In this document: positions 38,877 through 49,821 of the stretch, one piece after another | How positions within the stretch are numbered: position 1 is the stretch's first letter | Layout of the letters: each line of letters opens with the position of its first letter | DNA from: Ditylenchus dipsaci | Taxonomy: Eukaryota > Nematoda > Chromadorea > Rhabditida > Anguinidae | Length of the DNA stretch: 64,000 nucleotides | Direction of reading: 5' to 3' | Assembly (NCBI GenBank): GCA_004194705.1 | Contig: SADC01000616.1 | Location: 1 to 64,000, forward strand | Program-made: the position numbers and the translations under genes | Notes under the pieces: model-generated | Database searches by the model: none | The model's input: the letters and a program-made list of their open reading frames with translations, nothing else | What the model was told of the DNA's origin: nothing

Positions 38877-39149
38877 CTGAAAATTTTTATTTTCAGTTCA
38901 GTGCTCGAAAACGTCCTGCATTTAAAGATTTGAGAAGCCCAAATTTTTAGAAATTTTGATATTTTACGTCAAATCTCTTTTGGTGCTTGAAAATCAATAA
39001 GCACTGACGAAAATGCACCTTTGACCAATTTCCTTTTTATAAAAATGCTCTTTATTTTTTCATTTTAATTCCAAGCGCTAAATCAGCTAACAAGCCATCA
39101 AGTGAGTCAAGTTCTGTGGAGCACTTGAACTGAGCCGCGCCCTCCGCCC

Positions 39150-39300
39150 CAGTCAAATCAGCTTGGCGACCAAGGTAATTTTTTTTAATTTTTTGATTAC
39201 ACTATTTTTTCTTATATGTCTCAAAAAAATTATGATGCTTACACAATTTTAAAAAAAATTGCCTTGGTCTCCCAGCTGATTTGACTGGGAGAGGAGTGGG
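39150..39300. repeat. Hairpin MITE TCAAATCAGCTTGGCGACCA
   Basis: Left arm AGTCAAATCAGCTTGGCGAC followed by CAAGGTAATTTTTTTTAA. Right arm is the inverse, ending GCTGATTTGACTGGGA. Loop AT-rich. It shares its arm core with the hairpins at 18530-18660 and 35780-35860. Confidence 0.6.
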
Positions 39301-39604
39301 TCTCATGTTCGTTTAGCCGATCTGTATTTACTTTGAGTGCCATATTTTTTATAGAGCGTTTGAAGACTGCTTTTGAAGAGCGACTTTTTTGGCATTTTTC
39401 TGCATATAATGTCAAAAAACATTTTTTTATTTGGTCTCCCTTGACTCTTGTACTTATCTATAGATGGCCTCCGGGGCGTTTTGTCGCACTACGCCAAGAC
39501 TATTTTTGTGTGTCTTCGGTCTTAAAATTTAAGATATACAGGAAGCCAGCAGTTCAGAATTATGAATTTTCCAGATTTTTTTTACGATCTTATGAGCTCA
39601 ATTG

Positions 39605-39775
39605 GAAGAAACTAACTGAATTGCCTGGAGCGGACATCTTGACCCTCAAAGCGGACATCCTTCAAACAGATTCTCCACTTGCCATCTAGCTTCACTGGTC
39701 GAGGCTGCTGCTGCATTTGTGTTGTTGATGTGACCGTTGATTTCATCTCCGGCTCACAGACCATTCTTCCACTTT
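39605..39775 (-). CDS. Possible first exon of the KAT5-like gene
   Basis: Minus strand, after an acceptor-like TTTTTTATTTTAG. An ATG at about 39762 opens MVCEPEMKSTVTSTTQMQQQ. A neighbouring frame reads QVENLFEGCPL, which resembles the start of Tip60 proteins just before the chromo barrel (I-x-x-F/I-EGC). A GTTAGT donor-like site follows near 39602. Position and orientation fit, but the frame changes within the exon, so the assignment is tentative. Confidence 0.3.
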
Positions 39776-40000
39776 CTTTATTTTGAGAGCTAAAATAAAA
39801 AATAAAAAAAAAATAAATAAAAAAAGCTATTTCAATTAAGTCAAGTCCACAATAAATTGTTTGGTATTCAAGTGCTGAGACATATTCTTTTGCACATAGA
39901 AAATTGCAAAAAAAACTTTATTACGCTTAATCAACCGAGAACAACAACAACAAAAAACAGTGTGAGTACAACAAATTAGTTATCAATATTGACCGTTCTA

Positions 40001-40393
40001 CAGGTGGCAATTTTTTGAACACTTTAAACATCATACTTTTTTTATGATGAATTCGAAATTCTGTAAACGCCATTCGACTCAGAATCAAAAAACAATTTTT
40101 TGTGCACGAGTTCGAAAAAAATTTTTGGTCAAAATTTCGAATTTACCTTGGTCCCCCCTGTGTCTCTAAAAACGTCGATTTTTTGCCACTGGCTTCTTGT
40201 TGTGCAAAAAATCGACGTTTTTAGAACACAGGACCGAGGCAAATTCGAAAATTTGACCAAAATTTTTTTTCGAGCTCCATGCACCAAAATTTTTTTTTTT
40301 GATTCTGATCGAATGGCGTTTTACAGAAATTTCGAAATTTCACATAGAAAAAATTTGATCGTTTAAAGTGTTCCAAAAAAATTGCCCACCCTG
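40001..40393. mobile_element. Mariner-like palindromic MITE
   Basis: TA at both sides (39999-40000, 40394-40395). Ends CAGGTGGCAATTTTTTGAAC and, reversed, CAGGGTGGGCAATTTTTTTG. The inner arms carry AATTTACCTTGGTCCCCCCT and AAAACGTCGATTTTTTGC in both orientations. No transposase. Confidence 0.7.
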
Positions 40394-40509
40394 TATAAGC
40401 CGTTCTTCGTTTTTTTTGCATTTTCGGCCATTTTTTCAACGGAAACGGAATTTTTTAAATTTTTCAGGCTGAAGTAGCATTTTTACATGCACTTTCAATG
40501 AGACTTTAA

Positions 40510-40726
40510 AGGTCATGCCACGCTGATAAAAGTATGACCGGAAATTATAATCTTTTCTCAATCATTGAACTTCTGTACGGATTTTAAACTTGGTTCTAAC
40601 AACAAGGCTAGAATTCAATTTAGGTATGGTTTTGTTAGAAACCAAGTTGACAAATCCGTACAGAAGTTCAATGATTAAGAAAACATTTGAAATTCCCGTC
40701 ATACCTTTATCAGCGTGGCATGCCCC
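40510..40726. mobile_element. TTAA-flanked foldback MITE, copy 2
   Basis: TTAA at 40506-40509 and 40727-40730. Ends AGGTCATGCCACGCTGATAA and the inverse of GGGGCATGCCACGCTGATAA. The inner palindrome AATCATTGAACTTCTGTACG is shared with the 8496-8709 copy. Confidence 0.7.
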
Positions 40727-41223
40727 TTAAAATCGACATCTGAAAAAAATCTTCTTTTGCGAAAATTAGAGTCCTTTTGAAGCAAAATTGTATATTTCAA
40801 ATTGGCCAACTTCAAAAAAATCAAATGTACTTCAAAGAAGGCTTTTAGTTTTCGCTTACAAATTTTTTTCAGGTGCAGTTCTTCATAGTTTTTCGTTGAA
40901 AGTACGTGTAAATCCGGCAGCCTGGAAATTAAAAAAAACCCAGTTTTCGTTTAATAACAATAGCCCACAACGCAAAGAAGGCAAAATCTAAGGGCATATA
41001 AATCCGGGTGCTAGTTTATCACAACAATATCCTTCAGAAATTAATCCACTATTTTAATCAAAGGCAGAATTTTAGAGTTTTGGGAATTTGTTTTTATTAG
41101 TGGAATTAATAATCAGATTAGATAATTTTTCATTTTTATCTGATTGACTATTTATAAAAAAAGAAGTGATAACCTTTTGTTTTCCACTAACAATTGCATT
41201 GAAAAAAAGATAAGTTTGTTCAA

Positions 41224-44200
41224 CTAGCTTCCGCTTAGCTGTTCCACCGCTTTTGCCCTCCTCATCTTTTTCTGGGTCATCGTTTCCCTCAATTCTGCTA
41301 TTTTGTTCTGCAGCTCTGTGAGTATTTCAATAACCTGGGCAGTGCTCTAGCCGATACAGTGATCGAAGAACGAATTCCAACTGACGGTTTCACCTTAAAA
41401 TGCTGGAATATAGACAATATATTGCCATCCGTGAAATTAAAGCCTGGTGTACAGTCAAACCTCGATAAACCGCACCCCGATAAACCGGCACCCTTGATAA
41501 ACCGGCACCCCGATAAACCGGCACCCCTTGATAAACCGGCACCCTGAGTCCAGTTTAGCTGGCCGACAAGGAAAATCAACAAAACGACACCCCGAAAACC
41601 GCCCCCTTGATAAACCGGCACCCTGAGTCCAGTTTAGCTGGGCGACAAAGAAAATCAACAAAACGACACCTCGATAAACCGGCACCCTAAGGTCAGTCCG
41701 CACAAAGTTTATTTCCTCAATAAACCGCTCTCTTACGATTTACCTTGACACGGAAGCCTGACTGTAAGACCAGCTCATTCTGGTGCAGAATTTCACGGAG
41801 AATCCGAATCTACAAACCATTTTTCAAAAAAGGCGGTTTGTTTGAGATGTCGACCAATTTCTAAATGTGTTAAATGTGACTTGGGTATGTTCATAAAATC
41901 AGCTAGTACTCAAATATTTTATATACACATGCATAACTTCTATATTTTTTTTAGAAAGCGTGAGAAATCAGCTTTTCAATCACATATTGTTGTACGGTTT
42001 ATAAAAAACATAATTTGAAATAATCGGCCGAAGAAACGATTATGTCATTTTTCAAAAAACGATTATTTTGACTAGAATATGTCAAACTAAAACTGCACCA
42101 AAAAATGGCTAAAGTATAGTAAAAAAGTCTTTACAGGGTTGTGCGACCGTTTCAAAAAAAATTAACAAATATTTGAAAAAACATTTTAACGGAAAGTTTT
42201 TTCACCGCTGAGCTAACCTAGAATTTATACACTAAATTCGTGTTCAGCATGGTCGATTTGCTAAGAGAACTACTCTTAAAATTAACGCCATCTTCAAAAT
42301 TCAAATTCCTCTCAAGTAGATGCATTAAATTGTGGAAAGATCTCATGTTTAATGCAAAATCTCGAAAAGCGGCACCTTTGTCTTGAAATAATTTAAACCT
42401 CTTTCAACCGGCACCCTAAGGTCGGTCCCTAGGGGTTCGGCTTATCGAGGTTTGACTGTATCCCATTGATGTTTCCATTATTGTCAAAAAAAAATTCAAC
42501 AAAATACCCTTGGGTCTAACTCTAGATTTTAGGTTCTCTAATATTTTTGGTTACAGTCGACTCTGTCAATAACGCACGCACAAAAAGTTCGTTCCCGCCT
42601 AGGTCCGACACTTTTTTACCCTAAATTTCGGGAGCTTATTGCTGAATGAAATTCTCTAGCCTAGTGCAAAAAATGCAAATATTCCGATTTCGCGATCGTT
42701 TTCGGGAACACTATTTTTCATCATTTAGAACCCACAACTCCCTTAGACCCGCATAGGTGTGCGCTGTTGGAGAGTTCGGGTCTAAATGATGAAAATATAG
42801 GGTTTCACAAAAGGGCGGGAACGAACTTTTTGGACGTGCGTTATTGACAAAGTCGACTGTACCATAATCCCTTGGGCGATTTGTTGTGAAAAATACTCAA
42901 ACCATGATAGAATAATTGAATAGCTTTTGGAGGTTCCCCTCTGGTTTTAACTTTTGATAGTGATTAAGGGCAAAAATTGAAATCCTTGAGATTTTCGACG
43001 AGATTGATGAATGAAGCTCAGCAAAAATTGTCAAAAACCTAGGCGGGGCCGAACTTGAATGAATGGTCACATTTCAAGAGTAAACTGCACAAATTCTCAA
43101 AAAACCCTTTTTTAATGAATACCTCCGAAATTTTGAGAAAGTCTCCTCTTTCATTATGGCCTGGGTCAAAGTAAAACATTTTGTTGTCGGCTTCAGGGAA
43201 CGCTCCTCTGGTAATTCCACTTGCACAGGCTCTAAAACAAATCTTTAAAATAGTGGACTGCAGTTTTTATATGCCTACCATCCATATATCCTTCACCAAA
43301 CTCGGCCACTAGTTCAACCAGTGCATCCCTCAATTGGGCAATGCCTTGTGCTGGCAGAGCAATCGAGAAGCGAATTCCAGTCTGAGAGCAGGACTGAGTG
43401 ATCTTTCAGAAATCGGCCTCTATTATTCTCGCGCAGATCCAGAAAGTAGCGGCGTTTGTCGTTGACAATGGTCTCAGAGTGCAACAGGTAGGGAGCGCTT
43501 CAGATCCACCATTGTCTAAAATATAATTTTTTAAATAATTCTAGTCTTGCATCACGACAATTTTTTCGCAATTTTGAGGAGCAACCAACTTAAAAAATGG
43601 CCAGCTTTTGACCATGTGGCCTTTTTTGCAATAGGCGGCTATATACCTAACCCTACTTCTATATGATATACAGTCAAACTTGATAATCCGCCACCCCGAA
43701 AGTTCGTTCCCGCCTAGGGTCCGACACTTTTTTACCCCGATTTCTGAAAATTTTTGCTAGTTCTGTTTATATTTATAGCTTGTTAGAAAGCTGAGATCCA
43801 GAACTACATTTTGTATGAAAATGTATAAAGTTTAAAACTTTTTGAGATAAAAACCAGTTTTCAAATTTGACGGGGTAAAATAATAATTTCTCGGGGGAAA
43901 GAATAATTTGACGGGGTAAAACAATTTGAGCCGTCAAGAATTAAAATTATATCCAATCAGTTTTGTAGTCAATCGTCAGGCGTCCAAATTTTACTTACAC
44001 CGTTTTTGAGTGGTACACTGTATATAATATTCAATGTTTTCACAAAAAAAAACAATGAGGCTGAAGCTGGGATAGCACCAATCACTAGCTAGGCCTATAG
44101 CCACGGTGCTCAAAGGCCACGGTACTCAAACTGACTGAGGAGGACCATCGGCTTATCCGAAGTCATGTTTAAAATAGTCGATAACTGTAGAAATATAAAG

Positions 44201-45348
44201 CGAAATCATGGATGTGCATCCTGAGTCAGAAAAAAAATTTCTGGAGACGTTTAGGTGCATTTCCATACCAAATCGGGTACGCTGCCAATTAAGTACCAAA
44301 GGTCCGTGCCCAGTTTGGTAGGGAAAAGCCATATATAGCTTTGCTGACAAAAAAAGATTGATGATTTTTTTCGTGGAGACATTTGATGTTAGCCAGTTGC
44401 TTGCGTCCAGAAACTATCCCCTTGCTCATAGTCCTTGGTCGAGGTCGATGTTGCTCACAGTCCTCAGTCGAGTCGGGGTCGAGGTCGGGGTCGAGTCGGG
44501 GTCGAGGTCATGGTCGAGGTCATCAGGACAAAAAAATTAGGAAAAATTACAAATTTTGGGTATTCGAAGGATAAATTTTTTAATTTCTCGTGTTTTTGTA
44601 TCGTGCAGAACAATTTCCACACGACAAAGGATAAATTTTTTAATTTCTCGTGTTTTTGTATCGTGCAGAACAATTTCCACACGACAAAGAATTGATTTGA
44701 AGAAATTGAATATCGACCGTGGTCGATGTGATATCGACCTCGACCACGACCTCGACCTTGACTATGAAGTGTGAGCAACATCGACCTCGACCTCGACATA
44801 GACCGTGCTCACACTCATATCGACCTCGACCACGACCTCGACCACGACCTCGACCACGACCTCGACCACGACCTCGACCTCGACCTCGACCAACCACTGT
44901 GAGCAAAGCATATCTTTCACAGAAACAATAAAAAATATTAGCAGTCATAAATTAGTAATTTCAACGAAAAAAAAAACTCACTGTTAACTGTCTCGGCCAG
45001 CTCAATAAATTCAGTAAGGTGGTCTTTGAACTGGTTGGAAGTATGCATAGACATAAAAATCCTGCTTTTCTTCCTCCTCCAGCCACCTTAACTATACAAT
45101 TTTTCCACTATTCATTAAAAACCAAAACTGCCGAAAAAAAGGCCAGGAAAATTACAAACCTCAGCAAATTTGATGAATCTGCCGCGGTCGTTTTGCTTCA
45201 CATCCAAATAGAAGCGTTTGGACTGGATGGAGAGCACTTTGGTGGCCAACTCCTCGCCCTGCCTGTCCATCCTGCCACCACCACCACCTCTTCTGGCATC
45301 TGTGGGGTTGCTCTGGTCATTGTTCTCGCTGCCACCTTCCGACGACAT
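41224..45348 (-). CDS. Pur-alpha-like single-stranded nucleic-acid-binding protein
   Basis: Minus strand, six phase-0 exons: 45160-45348 (starts [20 protein letters not shown], Gly-rich, then [23 protein letters not shown] repeat I); 44982-45086 (VAGGGRK, then [20 protein letters not shown]); 43279-43515 ([20 protein letters not shown] and [23 protein letters not shown] repeat II); 43123-43231 (VELPEERSL, then [23 protein letters not shown] repeat III); 41744-41809 ([11 protein letters not shown]); 41224-41346 ([20 protein letters not shown] to stop). Pur proteins bind purine-rich ssDNA/RNA and act in transcription and RNA transport. Exons 1-4 are confident. Exons 5-6 are weaker: exon 5 lies between two inverted copies of a MITE end. 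Exons 2, 3 and 4 each need one base added or removed to keep the family frame. Long introns hold word arrays and MITEs. Confidence 0.78.
41453..42462. repeat. GATAAACCGGCACCC word arrays with TA-flanked CAGTCAAACCTCG ends
   Basis: The left end CAGTCAAACCTCGATAAACC at 41453 follows TA and leads into about nine CGATAAACCGGCACCC words to about 41700. The right end GGCTTATCGAGGTTTGACTG at 42443-42462 is followed by TA and preceded by CCGGCACCCTAAGGTC. Either one element spans 41453-42462, including the proposed Pur exon 5, or two truncated copies face each other. A second possible end (TACAGTCAGGCTTCC, min strand) occurs at about 41766. Confidence 0.55.
42554..42859. mobile_element. Tigger-like MITE, CAGTCGACTCTGTCAATAAC
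   Basis: TA at 42552-42553 and 42860-42861. The arms carry GCACGCACAAAAAGTTCGTT and the inverse, plus the CGCCTAGGTCCGACAC block on the left. Length 306 bp. It lies in the intron between Pur exons 4 and 5. A truncated relative (CAGTCAAACTTGATAATCCG) begins at 43674. Confidence 0.78.
44420..44905. repeat. GTCGAGGTCG word arrays around a tandem duplication
   Basis: Left array 44436-44520 (GGTCGAGGTCGATGTTGCTC, GTCGGGGTCGAGG). Right array 44715-44890 (CGACCTCGACCACGACCTCG repeated). The string TTGCTCAYAGT and its inverse mark the outer ends. Between the arrays a 60-bp unit starting GGATAAATTTTTTAATTTCT is present twice in direct order (44570-44629 and 44630-44689). Arg-Pro-rich ORFs are by-products of the words. 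Lies in the Pur intron between exons 2 and 3. Confidence 0.65.
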
Positions 45349-45845
45349 TTTATTGGCTGGTTGTTGTGGGCGAATTTGGAAATTGTTGAACTAGTTTGGA
45401 TTCGTCTTCCCGCCAATCGTATCCCAATCAGGCTAGCCTCTGTTCCAGCACGACACACAAATAGCACCTAGTCCCCTAATCCACACACACACTTAGTCCT
45501 GGTTATTATTTGCTGTAAAGACTGAGACTATAGGCGATGAACTTGATTGAGGCCCAAATAACCAAATAAAAGGTGACAAAAAGATGAATTTAAAAATTCT
45601 TTGCCACTGGGCTCCACGTCTATCGATTTTTCGCCGTAAAAAAAGAAGTAAACAGCGGTCTTTTAATAAAAAAATATAATACTCAGTCATGAAAGCGCCA
45701 ATTCAAACATTATTTTTAGAGTGGAGGGTGGTCCAAGAAATTTCCTGGTTTTGGAAGATTCCCTGGTTTTTTTTCAAAGAGCAATTTTCAAAATTCTGTT
45801 TTCTTCCAATCGATTTTTCTGCATTCGATCGCATTAGACTTATTA

Positions 45846-46370
45846 GACTTTTTTGACGCCAGATTCGGAATCAGTGACCCAAATTACCCATAGATATTGG
45901 TTAAACAACCAAATAATTAGCGTGCCACCACGTGGGATCGAACCTGCAACACCATTTTGGCCAAAAAATGCAAACGCCACCAAGGCTATGCTTGGGCTCT
46001 AGGGGTCCGCCGATACCGGATCGGATTTTCGAAAAAAACCGGATAACGGAATCCGGCGGTCTAAAAAACCGGATCCGCTACCGGATTCCGGATTTTTTAA
46101 TCAGTGAAATGCACATTGGTTTTCTATAGGCTTGGGCTCCGGATCGGAATCCGCCCGGAATCCGGTTTCGGATTCCGGTTTTTTATTGGAAATCCTTTTT
46201 CTGCTGTGAACCGGCCGGATTACGGATTTTGAGCTTTGGGTCGGCCGGATTCCGGATCGGATTTCCAATAAAAAACCGGAATCCGAAACCGGATTCCGAT
46301 CCGGAGCCCAAGCCTAACCAAGGCTACTCTTTCACACCTAAATGGCTTTTCTGAACCAAATCCTTTATTC
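45846..46370. repeat. tRNA-like element copy 3, interrupted
   Basis: Spacer GACGCCAGATTCGGAATCAG (45855) and right arm CCACGTGGGATCGAACCTGC, then ACACCATTTTGGCC, match the family. The rest of the right arm resumes after 46324 (AAGGCTACTCTTTCACACCT), because the 45987-46316 element is inserted within it. The left tRNA-like arm is absent. Confidence 0.6.
45987..46316. mobile_element. hAT-like element made of CCGGATTCC words, 8-bp TSD
   Basis: Ends TATGCTTGGGCTC and, reversed, TAGGCTTGGGCTCCGGATCG. The body is dense in CCGGATCCG, CCGGATTCCGG and GGAATCCGG words in both directions, including a hairpin at 46127-46316. A perfect 8-bp duplication, ACCAAGGC, flanks it at 45979-45986 and 46317-46324. 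It is inserted into a tRNA-like element arm. Confidence 0.85.
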
Positions 46371-46409
46371 ATGCATTGAACAGAATTTTTCTAACAATAT
46401 TTTCAGATA

Positions 46410-49076
46410 ATGTCTTCCACTCTGAGCAATGACACGCTAATATCAGCCTTCTCTTTTCTAAAGCGCAGAGAGCTCACAGCTATTCAATTGGTTTGCCAAA
46501 GGTTGCACAAAGTGGTGCAAGAAAATGTTAGGGTGATCCATATAATTGAGTCTCTGCGCTATTACGACAGTGACATCCCACCGAAATTCGATGCTATGGG
46601 TATGATGATTTATTGCGGCCCCTACGACGTCATGCCAATGGTATGTGTTTAAAGTAGGCTTGATCGCCCGGGATAATAATCCCAAAACGGGATTCGTGTT
46701 TTTAAGCACGGAATCATGTTTCTTTCCTGGCGATCTTTATTTCAATCGACGCGCAAGTCTCCCCACTATCTTTTGAGTGGTTATGCATATACAGCAAATG
46801 CGCACATTCGAATCAAATGTCTATGACAAAGTCCAAAAACCAACCGCGATTTGCAAAAACCGGGATAATAATCCCGAAACGGATTCATGTTTTTTAGCAC
46901 AAAACTATGCTTCTTTCCTGCCGATCTTTCTTTCAATCGAAGCGAAAATCTCTCCTCTATCTTTTGACATATTATGAGTCGATATAACTTAGATAGAAGA
47001 GATAGGTAGTTGAGGTTGGATGAAATGTGTGAAAATCCCGGATCAAGCCTATTTAAAAGTATTTATCCCATTTAACCCCAACAACACCCCCCCCCCCCCC
47101 CCAGGATTTTGGATTTAGTAAAAACTTTTTGCTTCAAAAATTGACGATTTTTTGCTACAAATAAAAAAAAATATTCATTTATGTCACCAATCGATATCCA
47201 TCCTGTAAAAGGTCTGAAAATACAGAAATAAAATTTTTAAAAAAATAAAAAAGCTATTAGTAAATACGGTAAGCTATTGAACATTTGGCAGGCGGGTTCC
47301 TGAATATGTCCGCTTTGCTTCCTCTACACCCCCTACGAGTTTCAACCAGAAGCTTTTTTCTTCTATGACCAGATGAAGTCTGCCTTCAAGGGCACTCTTT
47401 TGGAGATTGGCGATTGGAGCGATACAGGGAGTGAGAGAGCGTTTCACAAATTTCTTGAGGCATATATCCCTTGTTCTGCCAAAGATTGTCAGGTAAGCTA
47501 ATTTGTTGTTCTGTTGTTGGGAGGGTAAAACCGAGTACAGTCGCCGCTCGATTTAACGACATCCCAAAAAATTTGTTCCCGCCTAGGCTCGCACACTTTT
47601 TTACCTCGATTTTTCAGAAAGTTTTGATTGTTCTGTTTTAAGACTCTGGTCCCAAATACCGCAGGTATTTCATTTTGCCGACCGTTTTCCTGAATCATTA
47701 AATTTTTCTCTTCAAGAAAGCAAAAGCTCGATTTAACGACAAAATAGTGACCACCTACCGTATTTCCTCTAATTAAATAGACGGCCGGTTTATTTTTCGA
47801 TATCCCAAAATCTGAAAATTTTGGGGTAGATCTTGAGATTTTGCGGGTGCTCAACCAAATTGAAAAAGCAGAATCGGTAGAGCTCGTGGAGTTAAGAAAA
47901 CGCAGAAAACAGCTTTACAAGATAATTTATCTACATAAAAACGAGTAGATTCGAAATTTTGTCCGCTTCAGGTTTTCACTACAATTTACTTGTATGTCTC
48001 TCTGAAGGGGGGGGGGTGTAATCGGGTTAGCTACTTGGGTTTGAAAAAGTGGCTTCCATGGCGCAGTGCGTATGTGTTTGCGTTTTTTGGCCCAAAATGG
48101 TGTCGCAGGTTCGATCCCACGTGGTGGCACGCTATCTATTTTAGTCTGTTTGACCATTTTTAGAGGTGATTAGACTTTGTTGATACCAGATTCGGAATCA
48201 GCGATCCAAATTACTCCTGGAAGTGGTCAAACGATCAAAATACATAGTGTGCCACCACGTGGGATCAAACCTGCAACACCATTCTGGGCCAAAAAAAACG
48301 CAAATGCTTACGCACTTTCTTTAAATGGGGGGAGGGGGGTGGTAGCTACTTAGGCGTAGCTGACTTCACCAATACAGCTGTTCGCCTGTCGTTTACGTAT
48401 TGTGGCGTCGAGGCCACTTTTTCAAACCTAAGTAGCTTTCCCTCACCCTTTACAGAGGCCAAATATCGAAAATTGTGAAAAATTCAATTTAAACGTGAAG
48501 GCTAAAAATAGTAAAAGTCTTACATCAATCGCATGCCTTTTTGTATAATTTCACATTTCCAACATTTTTCAGGCATTCTAATGAAAATCATTCGACCCAA
48601 CATAGACAACCCACCCGAACAGACTTCCCTGCTGTCATTGCCCTTGTTGAAAGAATGTCCCAAGCTTAAATTAATGGTTTTCCGCAGCGACAAAAGAGAC
48701 CAAGGTCTTTTGTCACTGCCGGAAGTTGTCGACTGGCTTCACCAATACAGTTGCCCGCCTGTCCACAGGTCAATCAACATTTTCGCCACTGATAGATCCG
48801 CCATCGCTTTGAGAAACTGTACTATCATGGACGTTGTGGAGGAATTAAAAAAGGTAGCACTTTTCCATAGGCAAACTTTTGCTTTGAACGAAATTTTTTT
48901 AGATGTTTGAGTCGTCAACTAAAAGGTGCAACTATCACATTGCTTTCGAAGTATTATCAGGGAAGCTGGAAAAAATGATGTATGAGTTTAGTCTCACCAA
49001 TGCAACCACCCAGGAACAGTTGGCGTTGACCAAAGACTACGACAAATTTGAATTGATTAGGCAAACTGTTGTTTAG
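46410..49076 (+). CDS. F-box-like protein gene, four exons
   Basis: Plus strand. Exon 1 (46410-46640) starts MSSTLSNDTLISAFSFLKRR, then ELTAIQLVCQRLHKVVQENV, an F-box-like helical motif (L-x-x-D-x-L...FL-R-x-L...L-V-C-x-R). Exon 2 (47292-47492) reads YTPYEFQPEAFFFYDQMKSA to FLEAYIPCSAKDCQ, with one frame slip at its start. Exon 3 (48573-48853) includes IIRPNIDNPPEQTSLLSLPL and LPEVVDWLHQYSCPPVHRSI. Exon 4 (48903-49076) has FSLTNATTQEQLALTKDYDK and ends LIRQTVV. F-box proteins recruit substrates to SCF ubiquitin ligases. The overall shape (short F-box, mid region, TNATTxExL terminus) resembles the expanded families of tylenchid nematodes; that is my recollection of the family, not a search result. 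A hAT-like element sits in intron 1 (46655-47051) and tRNA-like and Tigger-like elements fill intron 2. Confidence 0.6.
46655..47051. mobile_element. hAT-like element with CGGGATAATAATCCC words
   Basis: Ends TAGGCTTGATCGCCCGGGAT and, reversed, TAGGCTTGATCCGGGATTTT. Flanks GTTTAAAG and TTTAAAAG fit an 8-bp duplication with one A slip. Inside, a unit of about 120 bp starting CCGGGATAATAATCCC and containing GCTTCTTTCCTGCCGATCTT is present twice in direct order (46663-46790 and 46861-46980). Confidence 0.65.
47537..47935. mobile_element. Two truncated MITEs in the F-box gene intron
   Basis: 47540-47755 starts CAGTCGCCGCTCGATTTAAC after TA and holds the CGCCTAGGCTCGCACAC block; its inverse GCTCGATTTAACGAC is at 47727. 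At 47758 a CCGTATTTCCTCTAATTAAA copy of the pogo-related MITE begins, includes GAATCGGTAGAGCTCGTGGA, and lacks its right end. Confidence 0.55.
48008..48445. repeat. Palindromic tRNA-like element, copy 4
   Basis: Left arm CCATGGCGCAGTGCGTATGT and GTCGCAGGTTCGATCCCACG. Right arm inverse (CACGTGGGATCAAACCTGC, AAATGCTTACGCAC). The right arm is interrupted by GCTGACTTCACCAATACAGC...GTTCGCCTGTCG at about 48360-48395, which closely resembles the F-box gene's exon 3 at 48735-48768 (GGCTTCACCAATACAGTTGC). Outer ends CTACTTGGGTTTGAAAAAGT and the inverse. Confidence 0.65.
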
Positions 49077-49088
49077 CCATTTTATGTA

Positions 49089-49324
49089 CAGGATGTCCCC
49101 GAATTACGCGCACATAGATAAAAAAATAGTGGACGAAGCGTTTTGCTCGGTCGATTTACATTTTTGGGATCCTAACCTGTGGAAATCTCCATAATTTTTG
49201 GACTTTGAGGCGCTTTTCAGGCGCATCCTGGATCCAAAAAAAGATATCAAAATTGATGAGCCTAGCGTCGTTGAACAGTTTAAAGACAAATTAAGAAATG
49301 TGCGCGTAATTTCGGAACATCCTG
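49089..49324. mobile_element. Mariner-like MITE just after the F-box gene
   Basis: Ends CAGGATGTCCCCGAATTACG and, reversed, CAGGATGTTCCGAAATTACG, flanked by TA on the left and CA on the right. The arms contain GCGCACAT and its inverse. It starts 13 bp after the F-box stop codon and may supply its 3' UTR. Confidence 0.65.
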
Positions 49325-49489
49325 CATTTGTTTGACAGTCAAGTCTTGCTGTATCGATCTACTGAAAATCGAATCGAAATCGGCCTGGCAAGGGGTTACT
49401 AATGCCAATTTTTCAAAATAGGGGAGTTTTTTGAAACACCGTGTGCAACGATCACCTCTCTCTAATAATCACATAGGGCGGTCTTCAGG

Positions 49490-49690
49490 GTGATCGTCAC
49501 AGAAAGATTTGACTGTATAATCGAGTCTCGATAGAGCGGCACTACGATATAGTGGCACCTTGGTGTGGGCTAGTTTGGTTTCGGCTAAAAGGAAATGACT
49601 AAAGTGGCACCCTCGACATAGTGGCACCTGATGGTCAGTCCCGAGAGGTGCCACTATATCGAGACTCGACTGTACTCCTAATATTTTTAA
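49490..49690. repeat. GAGTCTCGATAGAGCGGCAC palindrome
   Basis: Arms AATCGAGTCTCGATAGAGCG and the inverse CTATATCGAGACTCGACTGTA, with several TAGTGGCACC words. A TTTGACTGTA end of another element precedes it. Tigger-like MITE, ends imperfect. Confidence 0.5.
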
Positions 49691-49821
49691 TAATACAATC
49701 TTCAATTGTGACTTAATACTAATTGTGCATTTACAACTTTCTTGGAAAACTGATACTTTATTCGATTGTACACTACAATGCACAAGCAAGCTTCAACACA
49801 ACACTTTTCATTCTTCATTCA

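Noticed and set aside
44464..44948. Arg-Gly and Arg-Pro repeat ORFs on both strands
   Set aside because: They are translations of the GTCGAGGTCG word arrays; every frame on both strands is open for the same reason.
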